A DNA stretch of 64,000 bases from Prevotella corporis DSM 18810 = JCM 8529. Lineage in GTDB: Bacteria; Bacteroidota; Bacteroidia; Bacteroidales; Bacteroidaceae. Each line of letters begins with the position of its first letter. Position 1 is the first letter of the stretch. The notes below the pieces were generated by a model that searched no databases, was not told where the DNA came from, and saw nothing but the letters and a program-made list of their open reading frames with translations. The DNA lies in assembly GCF_000430525.1 (NCBI RefSeq), contig NZ_AUME01000001.1, forward strand, positions 1 to 64,000, given 5' to 3'. Below are positions 47,875-56,136 of this stretch, piece after piece. The translations under genes were made by a program, and so were the position numbers.

Positions 47875-49266
47875 ATGAAAAGAACAAAAGTCGTCGATGC
47901 ATTGAGTTGCACCGACTATGGAAAAGATATCAATGTAAAAGGTTGGGTACGTTCCCACCGTAGTAGTAAGGCTGTCGATTTCATTGCTTTGAACGACGGT
48001 TCTACGATTAAAAATATTCAGGTGGTTGTCAATCCATCATCAATGGATGCCGAGCAGCTGAAGAGCATCACGACGGGTGCTTGTATTAGCGTGACGGGAG
48101 TTTTGGTAGAGAGTCAGGGCAAGGGTCAGACGTCTGAAGTTCAGTGCAAGGAAATAGTAATCTACGGACTGTGTCCGAGCGACTACCCTATGCAGAAGAA
48201 AGGCCAGAGCTTCGAGTATATGCGTAAGTACGGGCATATGCGTCTGCGCACCAATACTTTCGGTGCTGTGTTCCGCATTCGCCACAATATGGCAATAGCC
48301 ATCCATCGCTATTTCCACGAACACGGATTCTACTACTTCCACAGTCCGTTGATTACGGGTAGCGACTGTGAAGGTGCCGGCAACATGTTCCAGGTAACCA
48401 CTCTTGACTTGGATAGAGTAGCCAAATCGGGCGAGGTTGACTACAGCAGCGACTTCTTCGGTAAGAAGACCCATCTCACCGTCTCTGGTCAGTTGGAGGG
48501 CGAGTTGGGTGCTACTTCTCTTGGAGCGATTTACACATTTGGCCCTACTTTCCGTGCCGAGAACTCCAACACTCCCCGCCACTTGGCAGAGTTTTGGATG
48601 ATTGAACCTGAGGTGGCATTCATCGACCAGCAAGAGTTGATGGACTTGGAAGAAGATTTCATCAAATATTGTGTTCGCTGGGCTTTGGAGAATTGCAAGG
48701 ACGACCTTGAATTCCTCAATCAGATGATTGACAAGGAACTCATTTCACGTCTGGAGGGTGTGCTGAAGGAAACGTTCGTTCGTCTGACATACACCGAAGG
48801 TTTCGAGATTCTCAAGAAAGCGCAAGAAGATGGTGTCAAGTTCGAGTTCCCCGTGTCAGAATGGGGTATGGACCTCAGCAGCGAACACGAGCGTTATCTT
48901 GTTGAGCAACACTTCAAGCGTCCAGTCATCATGACCGACTATCCAAAGGAAATCAAGTCATTCTACATGAAGAAGAATGCCGACGACAAGACAATGCAGG
49001 GAACCGACGTGCTCTTCCCACGCATTGGTGAAATCATTGGCGGATCGGTTCGTGAGGAAAGCTATGAGAAACTGCTCGACGAGATTCATGCGCGTGGCAT
49101 GAAAGAGGAGGTTTATGATTGGTATCTAGATACCCGCAAGTATGGAACGTGTCCTCATGGCGGTTTCGGTCTTGGCTTCGAGCGTCTGATTCTCTTCGTT
49201 ACGGGTATGCAGAACATTCGCGATGTGATACCATTTGCGCGCACACCGAAGAACGCAGAGTTCTAA
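47875..49266 (+). CDS. asnS: Asparaginyl-tRNA synthetase
   Basis: 463 aa. Class II synthetase: OB-fold anticodon-binding domain at the N-terminus ([21 protein letters not shown]), motif 2 [21 protein letters not shown] and motif 3 [21 protein letters not shown]. The [15 protein letters not shown] stretch, ending in [14 protein letters not shown], marks AsnRS rather than AspRS. Terminator at 49301-49338. Confidence 0.95.
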   Translation: MKRTKVVDALSCTDYGKDINVKGWVRSHRSSKAVDFIALNDGSTIKNIQVVVNPSSMDAEQLKSITTGACISVTGVLVESQGKGQTSEVQCKEIVIYGLCPSDYPMQKKGQSFEYMRKYGHMRLRTNTFGAVFRIRHNMAIAIHRYFHEHGFYYFHSPLITGSDCEGAGNMFQVTTLDLDRVAKSGEVDYSSDFFGKKTHLTVSGQLEGELGATSLGAIYTFGPTFRAENSNTPRHLAEFWMIEPEVAFIDQQELMDLEEDFIKYCVRWALENCKDDLEFLNQMIDKELISRLEGVLKETFVRLTYTEGFEILKKAQEDGVKFEFPVSEWGMDLSSEHERYLVEQHFKRPVIMTDYPKEIKSFYMKKNADDKTMQGTDVLFPRIGEIIGGSVREESYEKLLDEIHARGMKEEVYDWYLDTRKYGTCPHGGFGLGFERLILFVTGMQNIRDVIPFARTPKNAEF

Positions 49267-49300
49267 CTGACGTGCAAACAATGCATCAAAACAAATATAA

Positions 49301-49338
49301 AAAGGCTGCAAATAATATAGATTTGCAGCCTTTTTCCG
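49301..49338. terminator. Bidirectional-type terminator after asnS
   Basis: AAAGGCTGCAAAT (49301-49313) pairs perfectly with ATTTGCAGCCTTT (49321-49333), flanked by A-rich sequence before and T-rich after. It lies between convergent asnS and the DUF262-HNH gene. Confidence 0.85.
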
Positions 49339-49451
49339 TATCTTTCTTTATAAAGGCAATGCGATATTCATCGGAAAATAATGTTTCCTGTAGAATCTAA
49401 TTGACAGATTTGTCTTCAAGCTGTGTTGATGCCATCTGCCCCACGTTAGTT

Positions 49452-50555
49452 TTACTTGCCCGACTTCGTACGATTGCATTTCATGCAAAGCATCTGACAA
49501 TTCTCCTTTTCGGTCTTTCCGCCTTTATGCCAGGGTATTATGTGGTCGGCTTCCATGTCTTTTATATCGAAATGTTTACCACAAATAGGACAAATTCCTT
49601 CTTGTTCTTCATATACTTCTCGGCTGATGCGGTTGTCGAAGGCTCGAATATTCAAATACTTTTCGTTGCGCGTCAGCACATATTCGTAAATGCCTTTTTT
49701 GTTTTGCACCTCATCGTCTGTCATGAGTTGAGCCACCTCTGCCTCCAGCTTTTTAGTGTCTAACGCTTGTTTTCCAAACTCGTTGTAAAGCAATCCCCAT
49801 GGCAATCCTTTCATCTCACGGCGATAGGTGGGAAAGATGGTTTCCACCCAGTTGATGACCTGTGTGAAATAGAGCCACAATTCGTTGGCGTTGCTATCGT
49901 GTTGGTGGTCTGCCATGTATTGACGTACCTTTTCATCGGTTGTTCCTTTGGCATCATTGTTTATCCACGATAGGGCCAGTTCCAGTATTTCTTGCCGTAT
50001 GGCGATACCCTTTACATACTTCTCGCCCAACCCCATTGCCGGGCAACCCGTTTTGGAGAAGTGGCGTTTGGCGTCGGTGAGCCATTCGCCTGTATAGACA
50101 GCATTGCGCAATTCCTGATCGAATAGCTTTTCGCCGGCAATATTAATGGTTTTAAACCACTCCAACTTTTCACTATCGCTGCCCTCACAGAAATAAACCA
50201 TCAGCTCGTAGTTCAGGATTTGTGCTTGCTGGTCGTCGGTTAGAGAGTGAAAATATTGTTCCTTTATGGAGAAATCGCCAATCAGGTATTGACAAATGCT
50301 GAGTGTTCGTTGCTGTCCGTCTAACACTTCAAAACCTCCATCGTCCTTTTTCACCCAATACATCACGTTTAATGGGAATCCTTTCCTCACCGTATCTATT
50401 ACGGCATTGCGCTGTTCGTCCTTGTAAACAAACTCTCGCTGATATTTGGGGCGCACGTCAAGTAGTCCTCCGTATGCCACTACACCCTCTTCGGCATCGT
50501 CTTTATATCCTTGAAAAAGGTCTTTCAGCTTGATAGGTTTTAATTCTATTTTCAT
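49452..50555 (-). CDS. DUF262 + HNH nuclease
   Basis: 367 aa. The N-terminal DUF262 (GmrSD/ParB-like) domain carries LDGQQR (79-83 core DGQQR), the nucleotide-binding motif of GmrS/SspE/BrxU-type proteins. The C-terminal ~46 residues are a Cys4 HNH: CPICG (322-326), ADHIIPWHKGG with Asp337-His338, Asn352, and CMKC (357-360). The HNH here replaces the DUF1524 found in GmrSD. It follows the EcoRI-type methyltransferase by 71 bp on the same strand, suggesting a restriction partner or modification-sensing nuclease. Role inferred, not shown. Confidence 0.82.
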   Translation of the reverse strand: MKIELKPIKLKDLFQGYKDDAEEGVVAYGGLLDVRPKYQREFVYKDEQRNAVIDTVRKGFPLNVMYWVKKDDGGFEVLDGQQRTLSICQYLIGDFSIKEQYFHSLTDDQQAQILNYELMVYFCEGSDSEKLEWFKTINIAGEKLFDQELRNAVYTGEWLTDAKRHFSKTGCPAMGLGEKYVKGIAIRQEILELALSWINNDAKGTTDEKVRQYMADHQHDSNANELWLYFTQVINWVETIFPTYRREMKGLPWGLLYNEFGKQALDTKKLEAEVAQLMTDDEVQNKKGIYEYVLTRNEKYLNIRAFDNRISREVYEEQEGICPICGKHFDIKDMEADHIIPWHKGGKTEKENCQMLCMKCNRTKSGK

Positions 50556-50626
50556 AATTACTTACTATATAAAGCTTTCTATATATACTCTAATATTTCA
50601 TATCCTTCGTTGGTCAACAACAATAG

Positions 50627-51598
50627 TTATAGAGTCTTCTTTTTAATTAATATTCTGAAGTATGGTTGTACTTTCTTCCCATCTAAATCAGTATAAACCA
50701 AATCTCTCTCATCGTTACCTTTCCTAAATTTAATTATTTCAAACTGCTTAGGGTTGTACTTATCCATAAAAGTTATTGGAACGCCCATTACTCCTTCATA
50801 ATCCACCGGAATTTCCTTTACCTTATCCACGTTGATGGCATCGTAATTATCATATTTCGGATAATCTTCGGGTGTATAACGCTTATACAAAATCAGTTCT
50901 TCATGACGCTTTTGAATATCAAGATTAGTAAACCAACAAACATTCCCAAGGCTTCTCCATTTCTGTCCTGTGTCATCAATCCAAAACCTCGTTGCTCTCG
51001 GTTCAAAATAGTCGGGTACTTTAAATCCCATATCTCCGAAACCATAGCCTATCCACATTTCATTGCACTTAAGATATGGAAAAATCTCTTTGTAGGTAAT
51101 GGCATTCTGGTTGCCAATGATAACAAACTTCTTTTCATATTCCATTAGCTGCGCCACATAGTCACGGAACAAAGAAAAGGGAGGATTGGTCACGACGATG
51201 TCGGCTTGTTTTAATAATTCAATGCACTCCTTGCTTCGGAAATCTCCGTCGCCTTTTAAGGGCATCACTTCTATTTCCATATCGTCAACAATGCGATTGC
51301 CGTTTTTATCGCCCTCGTAAATGATATATACTGCCTGTTCAGACTTGTTTTGTGAGAAAAGATTAGGTTCTTGATTCTTGTAACAAGTAGCTATCACACG
51401 TTTCAACTCCAATTGCTCGAAGTTCAGAGCAAAGTATTTAAAGAAGTTGCTCACTCGTGGGTCGTCGCAATTACAAAGCACGGTTTTTCCTTTGAAGTGT
51501 TCTTTGTAGTGTTTCAACTCCCGTTCTATGTCGCCTAATTGCGTGTAGAACTCATCGTTCTTAGCCTTTTTTGCTAAGGTTAAGGTTTTATTCGCCAT
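50627..51598 (-). CDS. EcoRI-type adenine-specific DNA methyltransferase
   Basis: 323 aa from ATG 51598 (MANKTLTLAKKAKNDEFYTQ); an upstream in-frame ATG at 51655 would add 19 residues that do not look conserved. NDEFYTQLGDIERELKHY is the signature opening of the M.EcoRI family; the catalytic motif IV is TNPPFSLF (138-141 NPPF). It should methylate an adenine in a short site, possibly a GAATTC-like one, but specificity cannot be read from sequence. No EcoRI-like endonuclease is present; a DUF262-HNH gene follows instead. A long structured leader precedes it. Confidence 0.85.
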   Translation of the reverse strand: MANKTLTLAKKAKNDEFYTQLGDIERELKHYKEHFKGKTVLCNCDDPRVSNFFKYFALNFEQLELKRVIATCYKNQEPNLFSQNKSEQAVYIIYEGDKNGNRIVDDMEIEVMPLKGDGDFRSKECIELLKQADIVVTNPPFSLFRDYVAQLMEYEKKFVIIGNQNAITYKEIFPYLKCNEMWIGYGFGDMGFKVPDYFEPRATRFWIDDTGQKWRSLGNVCWFTNLDIQKRHEELILYKRYTPEDYPKYDNYDAINVDKVKEIPVDYEGVMGVPITFMDKYNPKQFEIIKFRKGNDERDLVYTDLDGKKVQPYFRILIKKKTL

Positions 51599-51662
51599 AG
51601 TAAAAGTTACTTTGAACGAATACTGAATTATTACAACAAAACGAGGAACGACCAAATACGAA

Positions 51663-51795
51663 AGAACGTGGACGCTAACTCATCCACGTTCTGAGGTACT
51701 TGGCCGAACCCACAATCACAGATAAGTCAAACGCCCACGCATATTGCGCAGACATTTGCAACTTATTCTCGTGATTGTTCTTTCTACGGCCAAGT
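51663..51795 (-). ncRNA. Structured leader or small RNA upstream of the methyltransferase
   Basis: Minus-strand order: a 98-nt hairpin (51698-51795), then a 10-bp hairpin AGAACGTGGA / TCCACGTTCT (51663-51692) with a weak U-tail. The long hairpin pairs ACTTGGCCG/CGGCCAAGT (9 bp), ACAATCAC/GTGATTGT (8), ATAAGT/ACTTAT (6) and a 14-bp apical stem (51728-51741 with 51745-51758). In that apical stem four pairs are G-U on the minus strand and A-C mismatches on the plus strand, which fixes the RNA strand as minus. A further small hairpin lies at 51805-51819. It could be a 5' leader or a separate RNA; class unknown. Confidence 0.5.
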
Positions 51796-51903
51796 TTCCA
51801 GAACGTTTATAGAATAAACAGCAAACGCTTTTTATTTATTACCAACAAAAATCTGAGTATTGGCGAACGTTTGGATTACTCTTCGGTTGCTTCTACTCAT
51901 TTG

Positions 51904-51911
51904 CAAACTTA
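51904..51911 (-). promoter_or_regulatory. -7 box for the methyltransferase leader
   Basis: Minus-strand TAAGTTTG fits TAnnTTTG; no -33 at standard spacing. It would give a ~300-nt leader containing the hairpins. Confidence 0.4.
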
Positions 51912-52078
51912 CATATTTTATTTCAAATCGTAAAACGTTTTCCGAATAAAAACATCGTTGTTGCCGGCTAATGCCTACATTAGGCTAACTTACAACCTGT
52001 TTATCAACCGCAAAATCGCTCTTGGTTGATATCATGGAGAAATCGATTGCAGACAGTTTTCTTAGTTATCGCAACGTG

Positions 52079-52135
52079 ATAGCTGACCTTTCGGCGGGCG
52101 TTTGGTGACCTTTCGAGAGGTAAAAGCTGACCTTT
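52079..52135. repeat. 22-bp-period palindromic array F (3 units)
   Basis: ATAGCTGACCTTT, TTTGGTGACCTTT and AAAGCTGACCTTT are centred at 52085, 52107 and 52129. It lies between the methyltransferase leader and tRNA-Leu. Confidence 0.85.
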
Positions 52136-52206
52136 TGAAAGCCTATTAGTATTATGTTGATTATCAATAGCTTACAAAGCTATTAAACAATCCTGAAAAA
52201 AAGAAT

Positions 52207-52293
52207 ATACTTTTTCACCAAAACGATTATACTTTTTTACTAAAACGATTATACTTTTTTATCGAAACGGTTATTCGTTTTGCCGAAACGGTT
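52207..52293. repeat. Tandem repeat of a second 22-bp unit, 4 copies
   Basis: Units at 52207-52228, 52229-52250, 52251-52272 and 52273-52293 (last 21 bp) follow ATACTTTTTTAC followed by YRAAACGRTT. A fifth partial copy begins at 52294. The copies abut with no spacer. Iteron-like in form, but nothing else suggests an origin. Confidence 0.8.
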
Positions 52294-52434
52294 ATATGTT
52301 TATGGTGTGTTTTGCCATTATCTGGTTGTGAAAATGCAGTCTATTTGAAAGATTTGGAATCAAGACAGAATCCTGCAAAATGGCACATTAGGGCAGGGCT
52401 CTTGGTGTAGAACATCGATTTGGCTTAAAAAAAC

Positions 52435-52465
52435 TTGGTGTTTTGTAATAATTGCACTATCTTTG
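52435..52465 (+). promoter_or_regulatory. Promoter of tRNA-Leu
   Basis: TTG (52435-52437), 20-bp spacer, TATCTTTG (52458-52465). The tRNA starts 10 bp after the box. Confidence 0.75.
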
Positions 52466-52475
52466 CAGCCATAAA

Positions 52476-52556
52476 GCGCCTGTGGCGGAATTGGTAGACG
52501 CGCTAGACTTAGGATCTAGTGTTTATGACGTGCAGGTTCGATTCCTGTCAGGCGCA
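52476..52556 (+). tRNA. tRNA-Leu (TAG)
   Basis: Acceptor GCGCCTG pairs with CAGGCGC; the anticodon loop CTTAGGA gives anticodon TAG; a long variable arm is present as expected for a class II tRNA; T-arm CAGGTTCGATTCCTG. CCA is not encoded. It borders the accessory island. Confidence 0.93.
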
Positions 52557-52592
52557 CTTTTATTCCTGTGAAAGTACTCCACTTCTGATTAA

Positions 52593-52840
52593 CAAGAGCA
52601 AAACCAAGGATGGGCCATCAACCTTGGAATGACGGTCGAGTACAGGCCGAACGACCTGTTGTCAGCATTCTACAACCACAATATCTATCTGCCGGGATTC
52701 CTTAACCAGTCAGAGACGTTGCCCGAAACCAACATGTTTGGAAAGGTGACGACGCTCAATGCTATCAACTTCGGATTGATGAACCACTTTGATATTATCG
52801 CCAAGCACGAGTCATCTCAAAGCATTGGCAGCACCGTCGG
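52593..52840 (+). pseudogene. Fragment of an outer-membrane-type protein
   Basis: An open frame from a stop at 52590 gives QGWAINLGMTVEYRPNDLL, then AFYNHNIYLPGFLNQSE, METN-type and LNAINFGLMNHFDIIAKHES, alternating aromatic residues as in a beta-barrel. It lacks a start and is cut into by the 3' end of the minus-strand HU gene. Probably the tail of a gene lost when something inserted or left beside tRNA-Leu. Family not recognised. Confidence 0.35.
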
Positions 52841-52846
52841 GCAGCG

Positions 52847-53269
52847 TTATTCGTCGTCGTCAGGGTCAGCCCACACCACCTGTACACCCGACGCAAAGTC
52901 CTGTTTGCTCTTTCGTGTGGCGGGATCGCGACGACTCGCAGGAAGGAACTTGCATTTGATGCCCGTAATATTTTTTTTGATGTCGAAATCCTCCTTGTTC
53001 TCCACGGGCTCACTCTCGACAGTTAAGTGAAAGCGTCCCAAACCATCCAACACCACCGTGTTGCCCAAGCTAAGGCTGTAGCTGATCTCATCTACCAAGG
53101 CCATGATGATGCCTGTCACCTCGCCGCGCGTGAAGGTCGTGTTCTCCTGAATGGACTCTGCCAGATCGTTGGTCGATGTGACGCCGTTGCTAACCACCCG
53201 TGCGTGCCATTTTCCACCACGGTTTTTCTCTTTGAACTTGCTCTGTTGCAAGCGAATGCTGAGTGCCAT
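52847..53269 (-). CDS. HU-like DNA-binding protein
   Basis: 140 aa. The HU/IHF fold of the extended Bacteroidota type (HU-HIG): an N-terminal extension with RGGKWHARVVSNGVTSTNDL precedes the helical part (FTRGEVTGIIMALVDEISY) and the beta arm region (NTVVLDGLGRFHLTVES). The C-terminus is acidic (DDDE). Such proteins bind and bend DNA; copies are often encoded beside accessory genes. -7 box at 53308-53315. Single gene next to the island. Confidence 0.82.
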   Translation of the reverse strand: MALSIRLQQSKFKEKNRGGKWHARVVSNGVTSTNDLAESIQENTTFTRGEVTGIIMALVDEISYSLSLGNTVVLDGLGRFHLTVESEPVENKEDFDIKKNITGIKCKFLPASRRDPATRKSKQDFASGVQVVWADPDDDE

Positions 53270-53307
53270 ATTTTAAAATATTAATGTTCGACTTTCTTTT
53301 TCTATTG

Positions 53308-53315
53308 CAAATATA
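53308..53315 (-). promoter_or_regulatory. -7 box for the HU-like gene
   Basis: Minus-strand TATATTTG; no -33 seen. The surrounding 53280-53460 is very AT-rich. Confidence 0.45.
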
Positions 53316-53503
53316 CATATTTATATGATATTTTCAAACCATAATATAATTTATTTTATATTATTATTTAATCTATATCAAACAAAATCAACTCGAAATG
53401 CAAAATGTTCGGTCGTCAATATATAAAAATACAAAATAGTTTGACTCTGCTTTTCACCGACCGAGTCAGTCAAAATGTGGCGAACGGCACACGAGGGGGT
53501 TAC

Positions 53504-54046
53504 TCACCACTCGGTTTCGGCTGGGGAAAGCAGCTGCGTAGGGTAGGCACCTTCCAGCCTTAGCAATGCGATTTTCCTGTCGATGCCGCCAGCATAGCCC
53601 GTCAGACTTCCGTTGCTGCCCACGACCCGATGACAGGGAATTATCAGCGATATGGGATTGTGTCCCACTGCGCCCCCGATGGCCTGTGCCGACATGTGGT
53701 TCAGTCCGTGAGAGAGGGCATATTGCCTGCCGATGGCACGATAAGTGAGTGTGGTGCCATAAGGAATCTGCAAAAGAATGTTCCAGACCTCGCGACGGAA
53801 AGTCGTGCCGCAAGGGTTCAGTTTTGGTGTGAAGTCGGGCTTTCGGCCTTGAAAATAGATTTCCAACCATCGTTTCGCCTCATCGAAAATCGGCAGTCGC
53901 CGTTCCTGTAACTGTGTTCCCAATGTCGATGCAAAGTATTTCTGCCCGGCAAACCACAGTCCAGTCAGCGCTTCGCCGTCGCTGGCCATCGTAATGCTGC
54001 CCAAAGGAGAGTCAGTCTGTTGCGTGTATTGTATCTTTTCCATCAT
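53504..54046 (-). CDS. ogt: Methylated-DNA--protein-cysteine methyltransferase
   Basis: 180 aa. Suicide repair of O6-methylguanine. Active-site PCHRVVGSNGSLTGYAGG with acceptor Cys138, and the helix-turn-helix region IPYGTTLTYRAIGRQ that binds DNA. The N-terminal half is the poorly conserved ribonuclease-like lid. Start at the first of two adjacent Met codons. Single gene. Confidence 0.93.
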   Translation of the reverse strand: MMEKIQYTQQTDSPLGSITMASDGEALTGLWFAGQKYFASTLGTQLQERRLPIFDEAKRWLEIYFQGRKPDFTPKLNPCGTTFRREVWNILLQIPYGTTLTYRAIGRQYALSHGLNHMSAQAIGGAVGHNPISLIIPCHRVVGSNGSLTGYAGGIDRKIALLRLEGAYPTQLLSPAETEW

Positions 54047-54392
54047 TCTTTCTTCCTGTTATGGAAAGGTTCTATAAATTAGTCCTATCGGATTTTGACC
54101 TTGTTTTCAGATGACTGATTGTCAGTAGGTGAGGGTGCACGGCGGAATTTACAGCAGAACGCACTTGCATTTTGAAGCGGAGGGAAAATAACGGGTGATA
54201 AGGCGCAATCCGTTTCCGATGCGCTATCATTTCGGTGGTGATTTTTGAAACCCGCTCTCTTCTGTCTTCAGCCTATGGTCGCTGGTCAAGAATACCGTAA
54301 TCGCTGCAACAAATATATAGATTCTTCCATGAATAAGCGGTTATTACATATTAAAAAAATCAAAAACATCGGCTGTTTCGTTATTCTTTTGC

Positions 54393-54400
54393 TATCTTTG
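54393..54400 (+). promoter_or_regulatory. -7 box for the FMN-binding protein
   Basis: TATCTTTG, no -33. The 390-bp gap 54047-54436 otherwise holds a weak hairpin (54199-54230). Confidence 0.5.
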
Positions 54401-54436
54401 ACGACTAAAATTGTAACTTAGAAAGAACGAAAAACA

Positions 54437-54835
54437 ATGATGATGCGAAAGATAGCACTGTTGACATCTGTCGTTTTCATGGCTGCTGGCATGTGTTTTG
54501 CAGCTGTGGGAAAAGGAAAGGTGATGGTTAAGAAGTCCGACGGTACGTATGTGGTCAATACAACTACCCTTGCCCCGTCAGTTCGTGGGTTTAGGGGCGC
54601 CACTCCGCTGGAGGTGTCCATCAGAAACAATAAGGTCGTGGGTGTGAAGGCCTTGCCCAATAGCGAGACGCCCAAGTATTTCTCGTTGGTCAATACCAAG
54701 CTTATGCCCAAGTTCGTTGGCTTACGGTTGAACAAGGTGGCATCGGTCGATGGTGTTTCGGGGGCCACATTCTCCTCAAAGGCTGTCAAGGCCAATGTTG
54801 AGGCTGCCGTGAAATACTATAAGACCCACCGATAG
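54437..54835 (+). CDS. Exported FMN-binding domain protein
   Basis: 132 aa. Signal peptide MRKIALLTSVVFMAAGMCFAA. The remaining ~105 residues are one FMN_bind domain; VSGATFSSKAVKANVEAAV contains the S-G-A-T motif (Thr111) at which FMN is attached to Thr by ApbE in NqrC/RnfG-type domains. Here it stands alone in the periplasm or on the surface, with no Rnf, Nqr or ApbE gene nearby, so a stand-alone flavin electron carrier is likely. Confidence 0.8.
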   Translation: MMMRKIALLTSVVFMAAGMCFAAVGKGKVMVKKSDGTYVVNTTTLAPSVRGFRGATPLEVSIRNNKVVGVKALPNSETPKYFSLVNTKLMPKFVGLRLNKVASVDGVSGATFSSKAVKANVEAAVKYYKTHR

Positions 54836-54945
54836 GGCTGGAGAACGAAAAGGCAAATTGGAGTTGGCAGTGAGCGAATAGTAATCTCCCCTTGAGTATT
54901 CAGGGTGCGGCTTCTGCACTTCTGACGTGAAATCTGTCAGCCAAA

Positions 54946-54979
54946 CAAAAAAAACTCGCACCCCAAGGGATTGCGAGTT
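54946..54979 (-). terminator. Terminator of asd
   Basis: TGCGAGTT/AACTCGCA stem (54953-54960 with 54972-54979), 8 bp, followed on the minus strand by eight T (plus-strand A-run before 54955). It is 33 bp past the asd stop. Confidence 0.75.
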
Positions 54980-55012
54980 CTTCAGTTTAAGCCTTTCGGT
55001 ATTGAAAGACCG

Positions 55013-56020
55013 TTATTTCTTCACTTTGATAAGGTATTCCGCAATCTGAACAGCGTTCAGCGCAGCGCCCTTGCGAATCTGGTCGCCGGTGAGCCAGAGC
55101 GTGTTGCTGTTGTCGTCTGCCAAATCCTTGCGTACACGTCCGACGTAGATGTCGTCGTGTCCTGCGCTTTCAAGAGGCATCGGATAGACGTAATTTTGCG
55201 GGTCGTCAACGAGCGTTATGCCAGGCGCAGTCGCCAATGCCTTGCGGATGGCCTCGACAGAGATGGGCTCCTCGGTCTCGAACCACACCGACTCCGAATG
55301 ACTGCGGAGCGACGACACGCGGACGCATGTAGCACTGGTGCGTACATCTGAGTGCATGATCTTCTGAGTCTCATGAAACATCTTCATTTCCTCCTTCGTA
55401 TAGTCAGTCTCGGTCATCTTGTCGATTTGCGGAATGACATTGTAAGCCAGCTGATGGGGGAATTTCTCAATGGTCCTCACTTCGCCGTATTCCACCAATT
55501 CCTTGTATTGCTGTTGGAGTTCCATCATCGCTGCCGCACCCGCACCAGAGGCGCTCTGATAGCTGCTCACGTGTATTTTCTTGATGTGACTGAGCTTTTC
55601 AATCGGATTCAACACCACTACCATCATAATAGTCGTACAGTTGGGGTTGGCAATAATGCCCCGCGGATGGTTCAAAGCATCCTCAGGATTGATTTCTGGA
55701 ACAACCAACGGCACGTCCTTGTCCATGCGGAACTGGCTGGAATTGTCGATCATCACGCATCCATGCTTGGTAATCGTCTCTGCAAACTCGGCCGATGTGC
55801 CACCGCCAGCACTGGTAAAAGCGATATCTACGTCCTTGAAGTCGTCGTTGTGCTGGAGAAGTCGTACTTCGTATTCTTTTCCTTTGAATGTATATTTTCT
55901 GCCAGCCGAGCGGCTTGAACCAAAGAGTACAAGCTCGTCGAGTGGAAATTTTCTCTCTTCCAATATGCGGAGGAACTCTTGTCCCACAGCTCCGCTTGCT
56001 CCAACTATTGCTACTTTCAT
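55013..56020 (-). CDS. asd: Aspartate-semialdehyde dehydrogenase
   Basis: 335 aa. Reduces aspartyl phosphate to the semialdehyde on the route to lysine, diaminopimelate, methionine and threonine. NADP-binding [18 protein letters not shown] at the start; catalytic Cys128 in [18 protein letters not shown] in the dimer region. Family length. Divergent from the antiporter at 56137, with facing promoters between them. Confidence 0.94.
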   Translation of the reverse strand: MKVAIVGASGAVGQEFLRILEERKFPLDELVLFGSSRSAGRKYTFKGKEYEVRLLQHNDDFKDVDIAFTSAGGGTSAEFAETITKHGCVMIDNSSQFRMDKDVPLVVPEINPEDALNHPRGIIANPNCTTIMMVVVLNPIEKLSHIKKIHVSSYQSASGAGAAAMMELQQQYKELVEYGEVRTIEKFPHQLAYNVIPQIDKMTETDYTKEEMKMFHETQKIMHSDVRTSATCVRVSSLRSHSESVWFETEEPISVEAIRKALATAPGITLVDDPQNYVYPMPLESAGHDDIYVGRVRKDLADDNSNTLWLTGDQIRKGAALNAVQIAEYLIKVKK

Positions 56021-56055
56021 TATCCTAATTCTTTTTTATTAAACCTTTTCTGGTG

Positions 56056-56084
56056 CAAATTTACAAAATTCTGTCAACTATCAA
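56056..56084 (-). promoter_or_regulatory. Promoter of asd
   Basis: Minus strand: TTG (56082-56084), 18-bp spacer, TAAATTTG (56056-56063). Spacer slightly short. Confidence 0.55.
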
Positions 56085-56106
56085 TCCTCAACCCACATCT
56101 TTTTGC

Positions 56107-56114
56107 TATCTTTG
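56107..56114 (+). promoter_or_regulatory. -7 box for the antiporter-lolD unit
   Basis: TATCTTTG; no -33. The leader is about 20 nt. Confidence 0.5.
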
Positions 56115-56136
56115 CAAATAATTATCATTAATAGAG

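Noticed and set aside
50556-50626. Separate gene between the methyltransferase and DUF262-HNH genes.
   Set aside because: Only 71 bp, AT-rich, no start codon with a frame of useful length.
51663-51911. tmRNA, RNase P RNA, SRP RNA or hammerhead ribozyme upstream of the methyltransferase.
   Set aside because: None of the tmRNA tag, the RNase P core, the GGAAGGAAGC-type SRP loop or the CUGAUGA core is visible.
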